From positions 310,001-374,000 of the forward strand of contig NZ_JBBPHP010000001.1 of assembly GCF_038039535.1 (NCBI RefSeq): a stretch of 64,000 nt of DNA, read 5' to 3'. Under the pieces are notes generated by a model that saw nothing but the letters and a program-made list of their open reading frames with translations, was not told where the DNA came from and made no database searches. The position numbers and the translations under genes are program-made. This DNA is from Catalinimonas sp038039535. GTDB lineage: Bacteria; Bacteroidota; Bacteroidia; Cytophagales; Cyclobacteriaceae. Of this stretch, positions 55,321 through 64,000 are shown piece by piece (the stretch's first letter is position 1; each line of letters begins with the position of its first letter).

Positions 55321-56782
55321 GCCTACACAAGAGTCCTTCAGCTTCATCAAAATTGCCGCCTTACTGGCTGGCCCCATTTTTTTTCTAATTGTGCTGAATA
55401 CCGTAGCAGTAGAAGGTCTAAGTGCAGGCGCTACCCAGGTGATTGCGGTAGGGGTATGGATGGTAATATGGTGGATGGCGGAAGCTGTTCCCTTACCGGT
55501 AACCGCACTGCTGCCCCTGGTACTCTTTCCCGTATTGGAAGTTTTTTCTACTGGAGAAGCCGCTTCCCCCTACGCTAGTCCTATCGTTTTTCTTTTTATG
55601 GGAGGGTTTTTAATTGCCCTGGCCATGGAAAAGCGTAATCTGCATAAACGTATTGCGCTCAATATCATTCGGATTACCGGAACAGATGCCAATGGTATCA
55701 TCCTCGGCTTCATGATCGCCACGGCCTTTCTGAGTATGTGGATTTCCAATACCGCTACTGCCGTAATGATGCTTCCTATCGCACTTTCAGTGGTAGACCT
55801 CTTGCGCGACACTAAAGATGGGGATTCCCCCAGCAAAGGATATCGCCGCTTTGCTTTATGTCTGATGTTAGGTATTGCTTACGCTGCCAATATTGGAGGT
55901 ACTACCACAATTATTGGTACACCTCCTAATGTGGTTTTCGTAGGATACATGCAGGAGTTTTATCAGCGCGATATTGAATTTGGGCGCTGGCTTTATATTG
56001 GTGTTCCTGTCTGTATAACGCTTCTTACCATCACTTACCTAATGATGACCAGGGTTCTCTTCCCTCATCGTTTGAAAAAACTAACCGGCTCAGGTAGCCT
56101 AATTCAGGATAAACTGAGAGAACTGGGACCGATGTCCAGAGCAGAACAACTGGTAGCGGTAATATTCTTTCTAACGGCTGCCTGCTGGATATTCCAATCC
56201 AGTATCAATGATCTACTGGGTGGAGACTATCTGGACAATACCATCGTCGCTATGGGCGGTGGTGTGTTGATGTTTATTACTCCGGTGAGTTTCAAGCAGC
56301 AAGAGTTTGTGCTGGATTGGGAAAGTACCCGGAGATTACCCTGGGGTATACTTTTGCTTTTTGGGGGTGGCTTATGTTTGGCTAAAGGCATGGAAAGTAC
56401 AGGCATCGTACAGCTGGTGGGGGATAAAATTGCCGGAAGTGGAGAAATTAATCTGTGGGTACTTTTGCTGCTGCTTACTGCCTTTATGCTATTCATGACA
56501 GAGATTATGAGCAATGTAGCGCTTACAGTGATTTTTGTGCCAGTAGTATTGGGCATAGCCGATAGCCTGGAGGTTAATCCACTTTATCTGGCTATACCGG
56601 TGACTCTGGCAGCCAGTTGTGCTTTTATGATGCCTATCTCTACGCCACCCAATGCAGTAGTATTTTCCAGTGGCCACATCCGCATGTTTGAAATGGTGAA
56701 GGCAGGTTTTTTCCTTAACCTGATCTCTATTCTGATACTCCTACTGGTAGGACTTACCCTGGTAAGGTGGGTGTATGGGTAA
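55313..56782 (+). CDS. DASS (SLC13) family sodium-coupled anion symporter
   Basis: The 489-residue protein has about 11-12 membrane helices and the two SLC13 signature regions: SNTATAVMMLPIA and TIIGTPPNVV in the first half, and SNVALTVIFVPVVLG with STPPNAVVFSSG in the second. Members take up dicarboxylates, sulfate or phosphate with Na+. The start is TTG (55313); no in-frame ATG precedes the first membrane segments. A ten-residue leader frame overlaps the start. The substrate cannot be chosen by eye. Confidence 0.9.
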   Translation: MTKPTQESFSFIKIAALLAGPIFFLIVLNTVAVEGLSAGATQVIAVGVWMVIWWMAEAVPLPVTALLPLVLFPVLEVFSTGEAASPYASPIVFLFMGGFLIALAMEKRNLHKRIALNIIRITGTDANGIILGFMIATAFLSMWISNTATAVMMLPIALSVVDLLRDTKDGDSPSKGYRRFALCLMLGIAYAANIGGTTTIIGTPPNVVFVGYMQEFYQRDIEFGRWLYIGVPVCITLLTITYLMMTRVLFPHRLKKLTGSGSLIQDKLRELGPMSRAEQLVAVIFFLTAACWIFQSSINDLLGGDYLDNTIVAMGGGVLMFITPVSFKQQEFVLDWESTRRLPWGILLLFGGGLCLAKGMESTGIVQLVGDKIAGSGEINLWVLLLLLTAFMLFMTEIMSNVALTVIFVPVVLGIADSLEVNPLYLAIPVTLAASCAFMMPISTPPNAVVFSSGHIRMFEMVKAGFFLNLISILILLLVGLTLVRWVYG

Positions 56783-56830
56783 TGGGTTAAAGGTTAAAAG
56801 TTGAAGGTTTTTAAAACCATTGTGAGCAAA

Positions 56831-57400
56831 TTACTTCTTTTTCTTTTCTGCTTTTTCCTGTAGCTCCTGATACCACTCACGGCCGTATTTGCGGATGAGC
56901 GCGTCTTTGACAAATTTATAGATGGGTACGCTCAGTGATTGCCCCAATGTGCAAGCTGGATTACAGATGTGCCAGCGGTGATAATTGAGTGCGTCGTAAT
57001 GATCGTACTTGGTAATACGGATGGGATAGAGGTGACAGGAAACAGGCTTGCGGAAAGTGGTGCGTCCGGCTTTATAGGCATTTTCAATACCACACTGTAA
57101 TTTACCATCTTTGGCTCGTACGGCATAAGCACATTCACGACCTTTGATGACCGGCGTGGCATATTCCCCTTCAGGATCTTTACCGTACTTACCGTACTTT
57201 TCAATTTCCTTTTTTCCTTCTTCTGAGAGAAAATCTTCTATGTCCACATAGATCATTTCCAGAATTTCCAGTTCCTCATCTTCCAGTGGAGCGCCATATT
57301 CACCTTCTTCACAGCAGGCCCCTTTACACTTCTCCAGGTCACACACAAATTGATTCTCAACTATATCATCACTCAGGACTGCATTTCCGACCGTTATCAT
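56831..57400 (-). CDS. DUF3109 family protein, cysteine rich
   Basis: The 189-residue protein has a conserved cysteine pattern: CDLEKCKGACCEEG at 20-33, GRECAYAV, LQCGIENAY, SCHLYPIRI and CNPACTLGQ. This resembles YkgJ-type proteins that bind metal or an Fe-S cluster, and matches DUF3109 of Bacteroidota. No function is known. It is a single gene convergent with the DASS symporter gene. Confidence 0.85.
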   Translation of the reverse strand: MITVGNAVLSDDIVENQFVCDLEKCKGACCEEGEYGAPLEDEELEILEMIYVDIEDFLSEEGKKEIEKYGKYGKDPEGEYATPVIKGRECAYAVRAKDGKLQCGIENAYKAGRTTFRKPVSCHLYPIRITKYDHYDALNYHRWHICNPACTLGQSLSVPIYKFVKDALIRKYGREWYQELQEKAEKKKK

Positions 57401-57464
57401 ATAAGAATGTTCTAAAAATTAAAGCTTAAAATTTTACGCATAACCTCGCTTGCCCGCATAAAGT

Positions 57465-59159
57465 TCAGCGACTACTCACTGCGGATTCTTCTTTATCTGC
57501 CTGATAGCCAGGGCCTCGCACAAACATGCCGGGCGTGGCTCCGGTATGCTCTCCTTCATTCAATACCTGGGTTCCATTCACAAATACATGCTCAACCCCT
57601 ACCGAATATTGATGAGGATTCTCAAAAGTAGCTTGGTCAGCAATGGTCTCAGGGTCAAATACTACCACATCGGCATAATAGCCGGAATCCAGTTTACCTC
57701 TCTCTTCAATCTTCAGTTTTTGGGCTGAGAGTAATGTCAGCTTGTGGATGGCTTCTTCCAGCGGAATCACTTTTTCTTCCCGCACATATTTGCCGAGCAG
57801 GCGGGCAAAGTTACCATAAGTACGGGGATGGGTGCTGCTCTCCAGATTTTTACCTTCTGCCGCAATAGAGCGGGCATCGGAGCCAAAAGTCATATAAGGA
57901 AGCTGTATCTGCTTTTTGACATTGTCTTCATTCATCAGGAAATAGACTGTACCGATGTCACCACCATTCTGTATTACCAGGTCTATGATAGTTTCTGCGG
58001 CTTCGGTGCCGCGCATCTCACTGATTTCGCCTACGGTTTTTCCGGTCAGGTATTTCAGCGAATCTTCTTCAAATTCTACCAAAAGAATGTTATTAGGATC
58101 ACCGGCAGCCACCAGAAAATTCTCCCATGCTTTAGAAGCATGCTGCATCTCCTCAATCACCTGTGCCTTGATTTTAGGATCTTTCAGCCGCTTGATCCAC
58201 TCTTCTGTGCCTCCTTCCTGTACCCAGGGGGGCATGGTGGCATCCAGTCCGGTGGAGGCAGCTACATAATTGTACATATTAGCGGTCACCTTCTGCCCAT
58301 CAGCATTGACGGAGTCTATCATGGCCAGTACCTGATCCAGCTTTTGCCAGTTGTTGCGCCCGGCAGCTTTAAGGTGATAAATTTCTGCGTCAATATCCGC
58401 TTCTTCAGAGATCCTCAGTAGTTCCTGCACCGCTTCTATAAAAGAATCTCCTTCGCTACGCAGGTGAGAAATATATTTACCATCGTACTCAGCAGCTATT
58501 TTAGCTAATGCAATAAGTTCTTCCGTATCGGCGTAGAAGGCGGGAGCATAAATCAGGGAAGTTCCCAGGCCCAGAGCACCTTCTTCCATAGCTTGCCGTA
58601 CCAGGTCCTGCATGCGCTTTAGTTCCTCTTCATTAGGAGCACGGTCTTCGTAGCCAAGTTCATGCACACGAATGGTTGTAGCGCCTACAAAAGAAGCTAC
58701 ATTGGGAGCAACTCCCTGGTCTACCATGTATTCCAGCGCCTCACCAAAGGTTCTCCACTTGATCTGCTCATTATTTTCCCGTGCATACTCACTGGCGGGG
58801 CCAAGGGATGACCCCTCCCCAAAGACTTCCAGCGTTACTCCCTGCTTGATGCCACTCATGGAGCGTCCATCTTCCAGCAGCGGATAAGCTGCCCAACTCA
58901 GCATATTGATAAATCCCGGGCTTACAGCTTTGCCCTGCACATCAATTACCGTATCGGCTTCGTAAGTCCCGATATCTCCGACCGCGGCAATCTTCTGACC
59001 AGTGATAGCCACCGAGCCTTCATAAGGTTTTTCGCCGCTGCCATCATAGATCATAGCATGGGTAAGTACAATGTCATAGCTGTGCTCCGGCTGAGGGGCA
59101 GAGCAGGAGAAAGCAAATAGCAATGTAAGGCTGAGAAAATAGTAGTGTATCGTTTTCAT
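57465..59159 (-). CDS. D-aminoacylase-like amidohydrolase lipoprotein lacking the HxH motif
   Basis: From ATG 59159 the product is 564 residues with a lipoprotein signal (LLFAFSCSAPQ). It matches N-acyl-D-amino-acid deacylases (YDIVLTHAMIYDGSG, KYISHLRSEGD, EIYHLKAAG, FGSDA, RTYGNFARLLGKYVREE). The strand that normally carries the HxH metal ligands reads PGFINMLSWAAY, and the usual Cys-containing NCG segment reads FGEGSS. Other ligands (two His, Asp) remain. It may have a single metal or a new activity. The frame is open further upstream, but the lipobox fixes the start. Confidence 0.85.
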   Translation of the reverse strand: MKTIHYYFLSLTLLFAFSCSAPQPEHSYDIVLTHAMIYDGSGEKPYEGSVAITGQKIAAVGDIGTYEADTVIDVQGKAVSPGFINMLSWAAYPLLEDGRSMSGIKQGVTLEVFGEGSSLGPASEYARENNEQIKWRTFGEALEYMVDQGVAPNVASFVGATTIRVHELGYEDRAPNEEELKRMQDLVRQAMEEGALGLGTSLIYAPAFYADTEELIALAKIAAEYDGKYISHLRSEGDSFIEAVQELLRISEEADIDAEIYHLKAAGRNNWQKLDQVLAMIDSVNADGQKVTANMYNYVAASTGLDATMPPWVQEGGTEEWIKRLKDPKIKAQVIEEMQHASKAWENFLVAAGDPNNILLVEFEEDSLKYLTGKTVGEISEMRGTEAAETIIDLVIQNGGDIGTVYFLMNEDNVKKQIQLPYMTFGSDARSIAAEGKNLESSTHPRTYGNFARLLGKYVREEKVIPLEEAIHKLTLLSAQKLKIEERGKLDSGYYADVVVFDPETIADQATFENPHQYSVGVEHVFVNGTQVLNEGEHTGATPGMFVRGPGYQADKEESAVSSR

Positions 59160-59398
59160 TATTCGCAAAATAAACCTTAGGGGAGTATGATAAAAATAAT
59201 AAGACATAAAGAAGTTAGAGAGTGTAGAAAAATAAAGATAATGCAGGCTTGTGTCTTCATAAGCGGTTAAAGTTCTGTGAGGACACAGACCAGGGGTATG
59301 GAAGTTAAACAGATTCATATCAAGTGCTTTTGGGCGATGAAGGTTGATTGCCTTTTATAGGCCTATTATATTGGGGACTCAAACTATCCTACCTAGCT

Positions 59399-60490
59399 AT
59401 GCAAGAATTTTTAGAAAGAACCTACTACGAAAATACCGTTCAGGATTACCTGATCGCACTCGGGCTGATCATCTTGGGTATTATCCTGGTGAGGGTCATT
59501 AATCACGTTATTGACAACAGACTTAAAAAGTTAACCCAACAGACTGATAACGTAATTGATGATTACCTCATTGAAAGCATTGATCGTTTTGGTGTTCCTG
59601 TATTTCATTTTATTGTCATCTACCTGGGTATCAAAACACTGCACCTCTCCGATCAGGTAGCGGATATTCTTAGAATCGCCACGCTGGTTTTTGTAGTGTT
59701 TTTTGCAGTCCGATTCATTTCCACCACTGTTCTAATGTTGCTGAGAACCTATGTGCGTAAACAGGAAAACGGAGAAGAAAAAGTAAAGCAGTTGGGTGGT
59801 GTCATGCTGATCATCAATATCTTCATCTGGATAGGAGGTATGCTTGTACTCCTCGATAATATGGGCATAGACGTGACCGCCATGATCGCCGGTTTAGGAA
59901 TTGGGGGTATCGCTATCGCGTTGGCAGCACAAAACATTCTGGGAGACCTTTTTAACTACTTCGTTATTTTCTTTGACCGCCCCTTTGAGATCGGCGATTT
60001 CATTATTATTGACAGTAAGATGGGTGTGGTGGAGTATATAGGTATTAAAACAACGCGGATAAAAAGCTTATCGGGTGAACAACTGGTGTTTTCCAATAGT
60101 GACCTGACCAGCTCCCGCATACACAATTACAAACGGATGGAAAGGCGTAGGATCGTTTTTAAGATTAGCGTAATCTATCAGACTACGCTGGAGCAGGTGA
60201 AAAAAATCCCTTCTGTACTAAAAGCGGCGGTAGAATCTCAGGAGCTTACCCAGTTTGACAGAGCACATTTCCAGGCCTATGGCGAGTCCAGTCTGGATTT
60301 TGAAGTGGTATATTATATCCTCAGCGCGGATTACAATCAATATATGGATGTGCAGCAGGAGATTAACCTGCGGATTTTTGAAGAATTCCAGAACCTGGGC
60401 GTAGAGTTTGCCTACCCTACACGTACGCTATTCGTCAGTGGACAGGATGCTGATGCTGACAACGAAAGCGCATACGGGAAGGCAGTTTAA
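59399..60490 (+). CDS. MscS-family mechanosensitive channel
   Basis: From ATG 59399 the product is 363 residues with an N-terminal hydrophobic helix, further membrane segments and the MscS pore helix (GLGIGGIAIALAAQNILGDL), followed by the beta domain (RPFEIGDFIIIDSKMGVVEYIGIKTTRI, in parts, and NSDLTSSRIHNY). It releases solutes on hypo-osmotic shock in the inner membrane. The upstream TTG frame from 59348 is not needed. Confidence 0.93.
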   Translation: MQEFLERTYYENTVQDYLIALGLIILGIILVRVINHVIDNRLKKLTQQTDNVIDDYLIESIDRFGVPVFHFIVIYLGIKTLHLSDQVADILRIATLVFVVFFAVRFISTTVLMLLRTYVRKQENGEEKVKQLGGVMLIINIFIWIGGMLVLLDNMGIDVTAMIAGLGIGGIAIALAAQNILGDLFNYFVIFFDRPFEIGDFIIIDSKMGVVEYIGIKTTRIKSLSGEQLVFSNSDLTSSRIHNYKRMERRRIVFKISVIYQTTLEQVKKIPSVLKAAVESQELTQFDRAHFQAYGESSLDFEVVYYILSADYNQYMDVQQEINLRIFEEFQNLGVEFAYPTRTLFVSGQDADADNESAYGKAV

Positions 60491-60625
60491 CAATAAGTAA
60501 TATTTACTGATTCTATATGATGTAAACATATTTTAGACTAAGGAGAAGAGATTAGTTTATGTGAATTAAATCGTATCTTTCCCTTATTTTTTTTAGCAGG
60601 ATAACATTAACCCAACCTACATCAC

Positions 60626-62107
60626 ATGCATATCGTCAACAGAGTAATACTCATTAGCGGCTTATTTTTTTCTTGTCTGGTTGCACAGGCACAGGAGGAG
60701 CAGATTACTTCCAGCATACACAAAAATGAAGTGGAAGCCAGTATCCGTTTTCTGGCTTCCGACGAGTTGAAAGGAAGAGATACCGGGTCTCCGGAACTGG
60801 ATATTGCTGCACGTTTTATCGCTGCTCAGATGGAAAGCTATGGTGTAAAGGAGGTAGAGGGTGCGGATGGCTATTTTCAAGCAGTATATCTTCTGAGGCA
60901 AGAACCTGCCAAAGAGGCCAGTCTTAGCTATGGGAATCAGTCTTTAAGTTTGATGGAAGATCTGCTGGTGTTGCAGGGAAAAAATGGTGAACTAAGTGGT
61001 GAAACCATTTACCTGAACTTTGGCACTGAAGAAGATTTTGAAGGTGAAGACATAGCAGGGAAAATTATAGTGGTAAAAGCTGGCCTGCCAGGAGTAAGCA
61101 GCAGTACCGGTTTTATAGGTGCCGGACAGGAAAAGCTGCAACGTGTACAGGAAGGTGGTGGTGAGGGGATGATAGAGTTATATAAATCTAATCAGATTCC
61201 CTGGAATCTGCTGGTACGCTACATGAATGCCGAAAGATTGACGCTCAGTGAAGGTAGCGCAGATGATAGAGCTATGCCCTATTTTCTGGTCAATGATCCT
61301 GAAAATGTGCATATAGATGCTTTTGAGTCAGGAAGTGCTGAAGTGGAGATGCAGGTTTCTGGTAAAGTGGATGAGGAGATTATTTCCCAGAATGTAATAG
61401 GCGTAGTTGAAGGAAGCGATCCCAATCTAAAAAACGAGTATATATTACTATCAGCACATTATGATCATGTAGGTGTGGCTGAGGGTAAAAATCTGGAAGA
61501 TTCCATTTACAATGGCGCCAGAGATAATGCGATAGGCATAGCTTCCATGATTAGCGCGGCAAAATATTTCGGACAAAACCCTCCCAAACGCTCAGTGCTA
61601 TTTCTGGCGGTCACTGCCGAAGAAAAAGGGTTGTTAGGAAGTCAGTGGTATGTGGAGCATCCGCTTATTCCTATGAATCAGGTGGTATTTAACCTCAATA
61701 CGGACGGAGCAGGATACAATGATACTACCGTAGTAACTGCCATTGGCCTGGGCAGGACGTCTGCTGATGCCCAAATAGAAGCAGCTGCGCAGGCAGTAGG
61801 CTTAAAAGCCATTGCCGATCCGGTGCCTGAGCAAAACCTCTTTGACCGCTCCGACAATGTAAATTTTGCCAAGTTGGGGGTGCCAGCGGTAACCTTTGCT
61901 CCCGGTATCACGGCTTTTGATGCGGAGATCATGAAGTACTACCATCAACTGGCCGATGAAGCAGACAGCATGAACTTTGACTATGTAGAAAAAGTATGTG
62001 AGGCCTTTGTGATCGCGGCAGATAAAATTGCCAATACTGAGCAGAACCCTTTCTGGAAAGAAGGAGATAAATATGAGTCGGCAGGCAAAGAGCTGTATGC
62101 GCAATAA
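60626..62107 (+). CDS. M28-family zinc aminopeptidase-type peptidase, exported
   Basis: The 493-residue protein has a signal peptide (VAQAQ cleavage) and M28 motifs: SAHYDHVG, NGARDNAIG, VTAEEKGLLGSQWY, NTDGAGYND and YYHQLADEAD. A protease-associated type insertion lies at about 115-240. It is a two-zinc exopeptidase, probably periplasmic or outer-membrane side. It precedes an ACT-domain gene by 20 bases. Confidence 0.92.
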   Translation: MHIVNRVILISGLFFSCLVAQAQEEQITSSIHKNEVEASIRFLASDELKGRDTGSPELDIAARFIAAQMESYGVKEVEGADGYFQAVYLLRQEPAKEASLSYGNQSLSLMEDLLVLQGKNGELSGETIYLNFGTEEDFEGEDIAGKIIVVKAGLPGVSSSTGFIGAGQEKLQRVQEGGGEGMIELYKSNQIPWNLLVRYMNAERLTLSEGSADDRAMPYFLVNDPENVHIDAFESGSAEVEMQVSGKVDEEIISQNVIGVVEGSDPNLKNEYILLSAHYDHVGVAEGKNLEDSIYNGARDNAIGIASMISAAKYFGQNPPKRSVLFLAVTAEEKGLLGSQWYVEHPLIPMNQVVFNLNTDGAGYNDTTVVTAIGLGRTSADAQIEAAAQAVGLKAIADPVPEQNLFDRSDNVNFAKLGVPAVTFAPGITAFDAEIMKYYHQLADEADSMNFDYVEKVCEAFVIAADKIANTEQNPFWKEGDKYESAGKELYAQ

Positions 62108-62127
62108 GAACTGAATAACCCAACTTG

Positions 62128-62535
62128 ATGCATATGACGGGAGTGACTAAGCTGGCTGACTTAGTAAAAAATATGTCGCCCAGGCTCAACGATGGGGAGT
62201 ATGTCTTTGTCACAGTAAAGGATATCAGCAGCATTGACCGCGCGGATACTCTGGGCGAATTTAAAGAAGCAGAAGGTACTACGGTGGTGATGGAAAAGAA
62301 AAAGGCAGACGAATACAAACTTTCTTATGAATATGTCGCCTCCTGGATTACCCTGATGGTTCATTCTTCTCTGGAAGCTGTAGGTCTGACTGCCTTGTTT
62401 TCTGCCGAACTGGCCAGACACCAAATCAGCTGCAATGTCGTTGCCGGTTACTTTCATGACCATATTTTTGTAGATCAGAAAGATGGAGAAAAAGTAGTAC
62501 AGATACTAAATGCTTTGGCGAAGAGAGGAGGTTAA
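62128..62535 (+). CDS. ACT-domain protein (DUF/ACT_7-like)
   Basis: From ATG 62128 the product is 135 residues (another ATG is at 62134). It has two related halves: an N-terminal YVFVTVKDISSIDRADTLGEFKEAEGTTVV and a C-terminal SLEAVGLTALFSAELARHQISCNVVAGYFHDHIFV (quoted in parts), the latter of ACT type. It probably binds an amino acid or related ligand; no enzyme domain is attached. The stop codon is one base from that of the convergent beta-lactamase-like gene. Confidence 0.8.
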   Translation: MHMTGVTKLADLVKNMSPRLNDGEYVFVTVKDISSIDRADTLGEFKEAEGTTVVMEKKKADEYKLSYEYVASWITLMVHSSLEAVGLTALFSAELARHQISCNVVAGYFHDHIFVDQKDGEKVVQILNALAKRGG

Positions 62536-62536
62536 A

Positions 62537-63454
62537 TTAATTTCCATCGTCCTGCTGCATATAGTCATAAATCATTTTTGAGACGGTAGCCAGCGTTTCT
62601 ACTCCTGCCTCTTCATCACTCAGCTCTTTGGAAAGCAGCACCAGCACATATTTACGGCCATCGGGCAAAAAGACAATTCCCGAATCATGATGAACCCCGG
62701 TGATCCAGCCGGTTTTGTGGGCTACCTTCACATCTTCCGGCAGTTTGGCGGGGATCATTTTATTGAATTTCTGATCCAGCAAAATGTCTATCATCTCCTC
62801 GCTGGCCTCCTGGCTTACTGCCTCTCCTTTGGCGATAGCGTCAAACATGAGCATCAGGTCATAAGCGGTAGTAGTATTGCTAAGGCCCTGTCGGTAAGCT
62901 TTGGAATCTTCTACGCCACGCAGTACCTGTATATCATTAGCGCCTAACTCTCGCATACTTTGAGTAGTATTTTCCGCGCCTACCAGTTCAATCACAATGT
63001 TGGTAGCCAGATTACTGCTGGCGATGATCATATTGTAAGTCAGGTCACCAATACTTTGCTGTTCGCCGATTTGCTCATACAGTAAATTATAAGAATCGTC
63101 TTCAGGGTTAAGCGAATAGAGGCTGCTATCCACGATGCTCTTGAATTCATTTTTGACCGTGAGCGAATCGTCCAGGCTAAATTTTCCAGCTTCGGCCTGT
63201 TTATAAACTTCCAGCAGCACTGGAGTTTTCATGGTACTGGCCGCATGAAAGTTCTCTTTAGCATTGATGAGCAGTTCTTCTTCCGGTTCCTGCAAGCTTT
63301 TAAAAGCTACTGCAAAAGTGCCTTCGGTTTTCGCAAGTTCAGCTTCAATATCTGCCTTGAGCTGGTCCAGAGACTTTTCCTCCTGAGCAGAAGGAGAGCA
63401 GGCAGTCAGCATAAAGAAAAGTAAAGCAGCAGTGGGATAGAAGAATTTTAGCAT
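62537..63454 (-). CDS. Class A beta-lactamase-like serine hydrolase lipoprotein
   Basis: From ATG 63454 the product is 305 residues with a lipobox at Cys19 (MLTACSPSAQ). It has SxxK (Ser73, Lys76 in STMK), SSN (146-148) and KTG (247-249), and a Glu182 in RGVEDSKAY near the usual omega-loop position, but without the following Asn. This set is that of penicillin-recognising serine hydrolases. It may be a beta-lactamase or a related peptidase-type hydrolase; resistance cannot be claimed. Upstream in-frame codons to 63559 lack a signal. Confidence 0.85.
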   Translation of the reverse strand: MLKFFYPTAALLFFMLTACSPSAQEEKSLDQLKADIEAELAKTEGTFAVAFKSLQEPEEELLINAKENFHAASTMKTPVLLEVYKQAEAGKFSLDDSLTVKNEFKSIVDSSLYSLNPEDDSYNLLYEQIGEQQSIGDLTYNMIIASSNLATNIVIELVGAENTTQSMRELGANDIQVLRGVEDSKAYRQGLSNTTTAYDLMLMFDAIAKGEAVSQEASEEMIDILLDQKFNKMIPAKLPEDVKVAHKTGWITGVHHDSGIVFLPDGRKYVLVLLSKELSDEEAGVETLATVSKMIYDYMQQDDGN

Positions 63455-63522
63455 AGCTGATAGAAATTTTACAATTGGCAATATGTGGTATTCTAATGAA
63501 AAAAGCACTTTCTGAAGGAGCA

Positions 63523-63556
63523 TAAAAAAATGAAGCCATCCCATTTTAGGATGGCT
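63523..63556 (-). terminator. Rho-independent terminator for the amidohydrolase gene
   Basis: AGCCATCC (63534-63541) pairs with GGATGGCT (63549-63556). On the minus strand it is followed by TTCA and a run of seven T. Confidence 0.8.
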
Positions 63557-63583
63557 CACAATCAGTTCAATTTTATTAGAAGC

Positions 63584-64000
63584 TTATCTGCCTCTCAGGG
63601 TAACCGGATTAGCGATACCGTTAAGGTCATACACAATCTTGCCATCGCGGATAGTCATCTGGCATTCAAATTTCTGATTGCCTTCCACTCTATAGCCGGT
63701 ATAATCAAAGAAACCGAAGTCTCCTTCTCTAATGGTCAGGATCGTCACATCGGCAGGGGCACCTTCTGAAAGATGTCCCAGTTCTTCTCTCTGAATAACT
63801 TGTGCGGGTTTCCAGGTGCTGGCGGTAATGACTGCATTCAAATCCATACCCATGTTCAGAAATTTGGACATCACACTAAGCATGTCTTTCATGGCATTGT
63901 TCATACTGCCGATGTGTAAATCCGTGCTGATGGTGCTGGGCGTAAAACCCTGCTCCACTGCGGGAATGGCCTGCGAATAAGCAAAGCTGATGCCCCCATA
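63584..64000 (-). CDS. Amidohydrolase (EF_0837/AHA_3915-type), N-terminus outside window
   Basis: The frame runs without stop from the window end to 63584, giving 138 residues of the C-terminal part (starting YGGISFAYSQAIPA). It matches the end of amidohydrolase/deacetylase family metallohydrolases: STISTDLH with a metal-ligand Asp, VMSKFLNMGMDLNAVITAST, LGHLSEGAPADVTIL and a final beta-sandwich strand. The N-terminal metal site is beyond the window. It is on the same strand as the beta-lactamase-like gene but separated from it by a terminator. Confidence 0.85.
   Translation of the reverse strand, partial: YGGISFAYSQAIPAVEQGFTPSTISTDLHIGSMNNAMKDMLSVMSKFLNMGMDLNAVITASTWKPAQVIQREELGHLSEGAPADVTILTIREGDFGFFDYTGYRVEGNQKFECQMTIRDGKIVYDLNGIANPVTLRGR

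Noticed and set aside
59160..59318. Extended N-terminus of the D-aminoacylase-like protein
   Set aside because: The lipoprotein signal begins at ATG 59159; the upstream frame is low in family similarity and starts with TTG.
63455..63559. Extended N-terminus of the beta-lactamase-like protein
   Set aside because: It would bury the lipobox signal that starts at ATG 63454 and overlaps the region next to a terminator.

Overview
The window looks like a chromosomal segment of a marine-type Bacteroidota, most likely order Cytophagales. The reasons are a SusC/SusD pair with polysaccharide lyases, families largely confined to the phylum (DUF4834, DUF5916, DUF547-type and OMP_b-brl_3-type proteins), TAnnTTTG promoter boxes in front of several genes, weak Shine-Dalgarno signals, and GAF sensors with the coiled-coil wording (MRQNMEELQATQEE) common in Cytophagales. 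No rRNA, tRNA or CRISPR array was recognised.

Layout. 1-402: 3' part of ndk. 553-3977: a cell-wall peptide recycling set (LD-carboxypeptidase, L-Ala-D/L-Glu-type dipeptide epimerase, BioF-like PLP enzyme) meeting a DUF5916 outer-membrane-type protein. 6508-10744: carB (short form), DUF4834 protein, EamA permease. 11065-13112: redoxin-like protein coupled to a six-TM GAF sensor. 13133-16946: inositol-phosphatase family, lnt, rsmI, pterin dehydratase, DUF493, all on the minus strand. 17491-18084: a two-repeat exported protein. 18393-23298: pheT, a ZapB-like coil protein, zapA and rny. 23377-24516: an intact IS630-family element with TA target duplication. 24525-26648: an XRE/S24 regulator divergent from a PAS histidine kinase. 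26761-30887: ppc and a lone cytochrome P450. 30976-32930: SpoIIAA-like protein with a second GAF sensor. 33297-36935: MtfA/SEC-C peptidase, CsbD, small membrane lipoprotein, purU, DUF547. 37031-41861: AraC regulator, TonB-dependent receptor, GAF histidine kinase. 41971-43590: AhpD-like protein and sucD. 43696-54142: a polysaccharide utilisation locus (heparinase II/III, alginate-lyase/PL8 fusion, SusD, SusC). 54760-64000: small exported protein, DASS symporter, DUF3109, D-aminoacylase-like lipoprotein, MscS channel, M28 peptidase, ACT protein, beta-lactamase-like lipoprotein, and the C-terminal part of an amidohydrolase.

How genes work together. The SusCD pair should import oligouronides made by the two lyases; the terminator after susD implies the lyase genes are at least partly a separate unit. 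The LdcA/epimerase pair fits recycling of murein peptides. pheT-coil-zapA-rny reads as one housekeeping run. The two GAF sensors are paralogues without any recognisable output domain, each immediately next to a small possible partner (redoxin-like, SpoIIAA-like); this is the best candidate for an uncharacterised signalling arrangement. The lyase fusion is the best candidate for new enzymology. All functional calls are from reading translated sequence and family knowledge; no database search was run.
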